Program-made: the position numbers and the translations under genes
Part shown: positions 5,931 through 8,147 of the stretch, one piece after another
Layout: every line of letters begins with the position of its first letter
Position numbering within the stretch: the first letter of the stretch is position 1
DNA from: an uncultured Azospirillum sp.
Lineage (GTDB): Bacteria; Pseudomonadota; Alphaproteobacteria; Azospirillales; Azospirillaceae
Direction: 5' to 3'
Length of the DNA stretch: 8,147 nucleotides
NCBI RefSeq assembly: GCF_946480385.1
Contig: NZ_CAMLJP010000170.1
Span: forward strand, 1 to 8,147
The notes under the pieces: generated by a model
The model's database searches: none
What the model was told of the DNA's origin: nothing
What the model saw: only the letters and a program-made list of their open reading frames with translations

Positions 5931-6949
5931 CCAGCCATCTGCGTGTCGTGACCGCAGGTCCCAGCTCCACCCTGCAGGATCGTGGGCGGACCGGGTATCA
6001 GCGCTATGGCGTCTCGGTCGCCGGGGCGGCCGATCCGCTGTTGCATGCCGTCGCCAACGCCCTTGTCAGCAACCGGCCTGGCGAGGGGGCGGTGGAGTTC
6101 ACCCTCAGCGGCGACAGCATCGTCGTGGAAGGCGGGCCGGTGCGCGTCGCCGTCGCCGCCGACGCCGAACTGACGGTCGATGGCGAACCGGCCCCGGCCT
6201 GGACCAGCCTGCGCCTGACCGATGGGCAGGCCCTGCGCATCGGCGCCTTGCGCAGCGGCATGCGCGGCTATTGGGCGGTGGAGGGCGGCTTCGCCCTTCA
6301 GCCGGTGCTGGGCAGCGTCGCCACCCACATACGGAGCCGTATGGGCGGGTTGGACGGCGGTGCGCTGAAGGCCGGCGACCGTCTGCCGCTGGCCCTGGAT
6401 CAGGCGGCGGACAGGGGAGAGCGCTGCCTCGACCCATCACTGCTGCCGGCACGCGGCGGGCGGCTGCGCGTCATGCTGGGTCCGCAGCAGGATTACTTCA
6501 CCCCGGCCGGGATCGAAGCCTTTCTGGAAGAGGACTACACCGTCAGCCACGAGGCCGACCGCATGGGCTGCCGAATGGACGGCCCGTTGATCGAGCATGC
6601 GCGCGGCTTCAACATCACCTCGGATGGCATTCCGCTGGGCGCCGTGCAGGTGCCGGGGACCGGGCGACCCATCGTGCTGCTGGCCGACCGCCAGACCACC
6701 GGCGGCTATCCCAAGATCGCCTGCGTCGTCGGGCCGGACGTCGCGGCGCTGGCGCAGATGCGGCCGGGCGAACGGCTGCGCTTTACCGCCGTCGATGCGG
6801 CGGAAGCCGGCCGCATCCAGGCCCGTCATCGCGAGATGGTGGACGGCCTGCCGGCGCTGCTGCAATCGGCCGGCGGCTTCGCGCTGTACGACAGCGGCCG
6901 GTTGCTCGGCTTCAACCTGATCGGCGGCGCCGTCACCGGCTGGGACTGA
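5927..6949 (+). CDS. pxpC: 5-oxoprolinase subunit PxpC (KipA / AHS2, biotin-dependent carboxyltransferase-like family)
   Basis: This 340 aa cytoplasmic protein is the partner of PxpB in the PxpABC 5-oxoprolinase. Length is usual for the family (about 310-340). Conserved marks are GPSSTLQDRGRTGYQRYGV at 11-29, GAADPLLHAVANALVSN from 33, the RGYWAVEGGF segment near 110, THIRSRMGGLDGGALKAGD in the middle, ITSDGIPLGAVQVPG from 230 and ADRQTTGGYPK at 253-263. The C-terminus LLGFNLIGG is also typical. The usual GAMD is GAAD here (residues 33-36). It starts within the pxpB stop codon, so the two are made together, as expected for a complex. The family also supplies domains of urea amidolyase/allophanate hydrolase, but standalone AHS1+AHS2 pairs beside a YcsI protein point to 5-oxoprolinase. 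pxpA is not in the window, so the enzyme is incomplete here. Confidence 0.93.
   Translation: MTSHLRVVTAGPSSTLQDRGRTGYQRYGVSVAGAADPLLHAVANALVSNRPGEGAVEFTLSGDSIVVEGGPVRVAVAADAELTVDGEPAPAWTSLRLTDGQALRIGALRSGMRGYWAVEGGFALQPVLGSVATHIRSRMGGLDGGALKAGDRLPLALDQAADRGERCLDPSLLPARGGRLRVMLGPQQDYFTPAGIEAFLEEDYTVSHEADRMGCRMDGPLIEHARGFNITSDGIPLGAVQVPGTGRPIVLLADRQTTGGYPKIACVVGPDVAALAQMRPGERLRFTAVDAAEAGRIQARHREMVDGLPALLQSAGGFALYDSGRLLGFNLIGGAVTGWD
6328..6343. repeat. 16-bp inverted repeat inside pxpC
   Basis: CATACGG-AG-CCGTATG is a perfect 7-bp inverted repeat with a 2-nt centre. It lies in the pxpC reading frame (codons for HIRSRM) and includes an ATA isoleucine codon, which is rare in DNA this GC-rich. I found no second copy in the window. 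It could be coincidence. Confidence 0.5.
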
Positions 6950-6975
6950 TCCCGCCGCTTTCCGTCACCGACAAT

Positions 6976-6980
6976 GGAGG
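6976..6980 (+). promoter_or_regulatory. Ribosome binding site for the chemoreceptor gene
   Basis: GGAGG lies 7 nt before ATG 6988 in the 38-nt gap after pxpC. It sets the start of the partial gene that runs off the window. No terminator is visible between the two genes. Confidence 0.7.
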
Positions 6981-6987
6981 TCTCCCG

Positions 6988-8147
6988 ATGCTGCAGCGTG
7001 TGGGCCGTACCCTTGCCATGCGTGTCGTCGTTCCCATCGCCCTGATGGTCACGGTCATCAGCGCGACCGGTATAGCCGCCGTCGTCACCGTCAACCGCGA
7101 GGATGCCCGCACCGCGTTGGAGGACCGGGCCGCCGTTACCGTCCGCGTCATCGCTGGCGGGCTGGCGGAGCCGCTGTGGAACGTCGATGCCGAATCCGCC
7201 GCGGCGCAGCTGGCGGCTCTGTCCAACGATCCCGATTATCTCGGCAGCCGGGTGCTCGACCCCAAGGGACAGCTCTTCGCCAAAAGCGGCGACGTGTCGG
7301 ACGGCGACCCGTCGGTGCTGGTCCGCCGCGCCGACATCCGGCGCAAGACCGGTGCGCGTGTCGATACGCTCGGCACGGTGGAGATCCACTTGTCGCCCCG
7401 CCGCGCCGAACGGCAGGCGGCGGAGCGGGCTTGGCTGCTGGCCGGTGGCGGGCTGGCGGCGCTGGTGGCGCTGTGCGGCGTGCTGTTCCTGATGGTGCGC
7501 AGCGCCACCCGGCCCATCGTCCGCCTGACCGGGGTGATGACCAGGCTGGCGGCCGGCGACGGCGCGGTCGATGTGCCCTCGCTCGACCGCCGCGACGAGA
7601 TCGGCCGCATGGCCGAAGCCGTCCAGGTCTTCAAGGAGCAGGGCGCCGCCAAGCAGCGGCTGGAGGCCGAACAGGTCGCGTTGTGCCGGCAGGCCGAGGC
7701 GGAGCGGCATGCCGCCATCGCCGCTGTCGCCGACGATTTCGAACGGCGCGTCGGCAGCGTGCTGGGCGAGGTGCTGCGCACCACCGACGGCATGGGCACC
7801 GCAACCCGCAACCTTGCCGACGTGGCGGAGCAGAACGGGGAGGTCAGCCGGCAAGCCGCCGGCAACGCCGCGGCGGTGAACGCCTCGGTCGACGGCATGG
7901 CCGCAGCGGTGGACGAACTGGTGGCGTCGATCCGCGAGATCTCGGTCCAGGCCCAGCATTCGCAATCCATCGCCGACGAAGCGTCGCGCCGGGCATCGCG
8001 GGCGACGGAGCAGGTGGCGGGGCTGGTCCAGGCGTCCGACCGGGTGTCGGCGGTGGTGACGTTGATCCACGCCATCGCCAAGCAGACCAATTTGCTGGCG
8101 CTGAACGCCACCATCGAGGCCGCCCGCGCCGGGGAGGCCGGCAAGGG
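6988..8147 (+). CDS. Methyl-accepting chemotaxis protein, 3' end outside the window
   Basis: A reading frame opens at ATG 6988 and runs without a stop to the window edge, giving 386 residues of a longer protein. Order: a first membrane segment at about 12-35; a compact periplasmic sensor of about 113 aa (36-148) with a PLWNVD motif; a second membrane segment at about 149-170; a HAMP domain at about 170-222 (TRPIVRLTGVMTRLAAGD, then DEIGRMAEAV); a long Ala/Glu/Arg/Gln coiled coil; and the signalling hairpin tip IAKQTNLLALNATIEAARAG at 363-382. The tip is the CheA/CheW contact region, so this is a chemoreceptor, not a sensor kinase. The style (FKEQ linker, AEAERHAAIAAVADDFE) is common in alphaproteobacteria. 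It follows pxpC by 38 nt in the same direction and may be co-transcribed, suggesting chemotaxis linked to the locus substrate. The last part, including the remaining adaptation sites, is missing only because the window ends. Confidence 0.93.
   Translation, partial: MLQRVGRTLAMRVVVPIALMVTVISATGIAAVVTVNREDARTALEDRAAVTVRVIAGGLAEPLWNVDAESAAAQLAALSNDPDYLGSRVLDPKGQLFAKSGDVSDGDPSVLVRRADIRRKTGARVDTLGTVEIHLSPRRAERQAAERAWLLAGGGLAALVALCGVLFLMVRSATRPIVRLTGVMTRLAAGDGAVDVPSLDRRDEIGRMAEAVQVFKEQGAAKQRLEAEQVALCRQAEAERHAAIAAVADDFERRVGSVLGEVLRTTDGMGTATRNLADVAEQNGEVSRQAAGNAAAVNASVDGMAAAVDELVASIREISVQAQHSQSIADEASRRASRATEQVAGLVQASDRVSAVVTLIHAIAKQTNLLALNATIEAARAGEAGK

Noticed and set aside
5163..6949. Allophanate hydrolase subunits 1 and 2 (urea breakdown)
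   Set aside because: This old label derives from domain homology. No biotin carboxylase, urea carboxylase or amidase domain is nearby, and the YcsI neighbour fits the PxpBC/5-oxoproline assignment better.
6826..8070. Minus-strand open frame of about 414 codons over the end of pxpC and the chemoreceptor
   Set aside because: The + strand here encodes clear HAMP and signalling-hairpin motifs. The antisense product is His/Arg/Gln-rich without a family pattern.

Overview
The window is about 8.1 kb of clearly GC-rich DNA (roughly two thirds G+C by eye, with strong G/C preference at third codon positions). It is densely packed with genes, all on the + strand. Codon use, the ATGA/TGATG gene overlaps and the alphaproteobacterial style of the chemoreceptor at the right end suggest an alphaproteobacterium, most likely of the Azospirillum/Rhodospirillales type. 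That taxonomic guess is inference. No rRNA, tRNA, CRISPR array, insertion sequence or phage gene was seen.

Positions 40-3422 hold a complete membrane and ATPase set for a branched-chain-amino-acid-type (HAAT) ABC importer: livH, livM, livG and livF. The genes overlap by 1 and 4 nt or are separated by 4 nt, so they form one transcription unit. The matching periplasmic binding protein (LivJ/Peripla_BP_6 type) is not in the window and may lie upstream of position 1.

Positions 3477-6949 hold a 5-oxoproline/D-glutamate type catabolic block. It has a YcsI/DUF1445 'hydro-lyase' (relative of the D-glutamate cyclase domain of DGLUCY), a secreted SBP_bac_3-like solute-binding protein, and pxpB (KipI/AHS1) overlapping pxpC (KipA/AHS2). 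The third 5-oxoprolinase subunit, pxpA (YcsF/LamB), is absent from the window. The arrangement recalls the Bacillus subtilis ycsF-ycsG-ycsI-kipI-kipA locus, with an ABC importer where B. subtilis has a single transporter gene.

From 6988 to the right edge runs the 5' part of a methyl-accepting chemotaxis protein. It is cut off by the window end just past its signalling hairpin tip.

Working model (inference): the importer, and possibly the orphan binding protein, bring in or sense 5-oxoproline, D-glutamate or a related cyclic amide. YcsI and PxpBC (with an off-window PxpA) convert it to glutamate, and the chemoreceptor may steer the cell toward it. The genes are mostly recognisable families. 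The points of interest are how they are combined, a divergent PxpB core motif, and an orphan binding protein of a different class from the importer.
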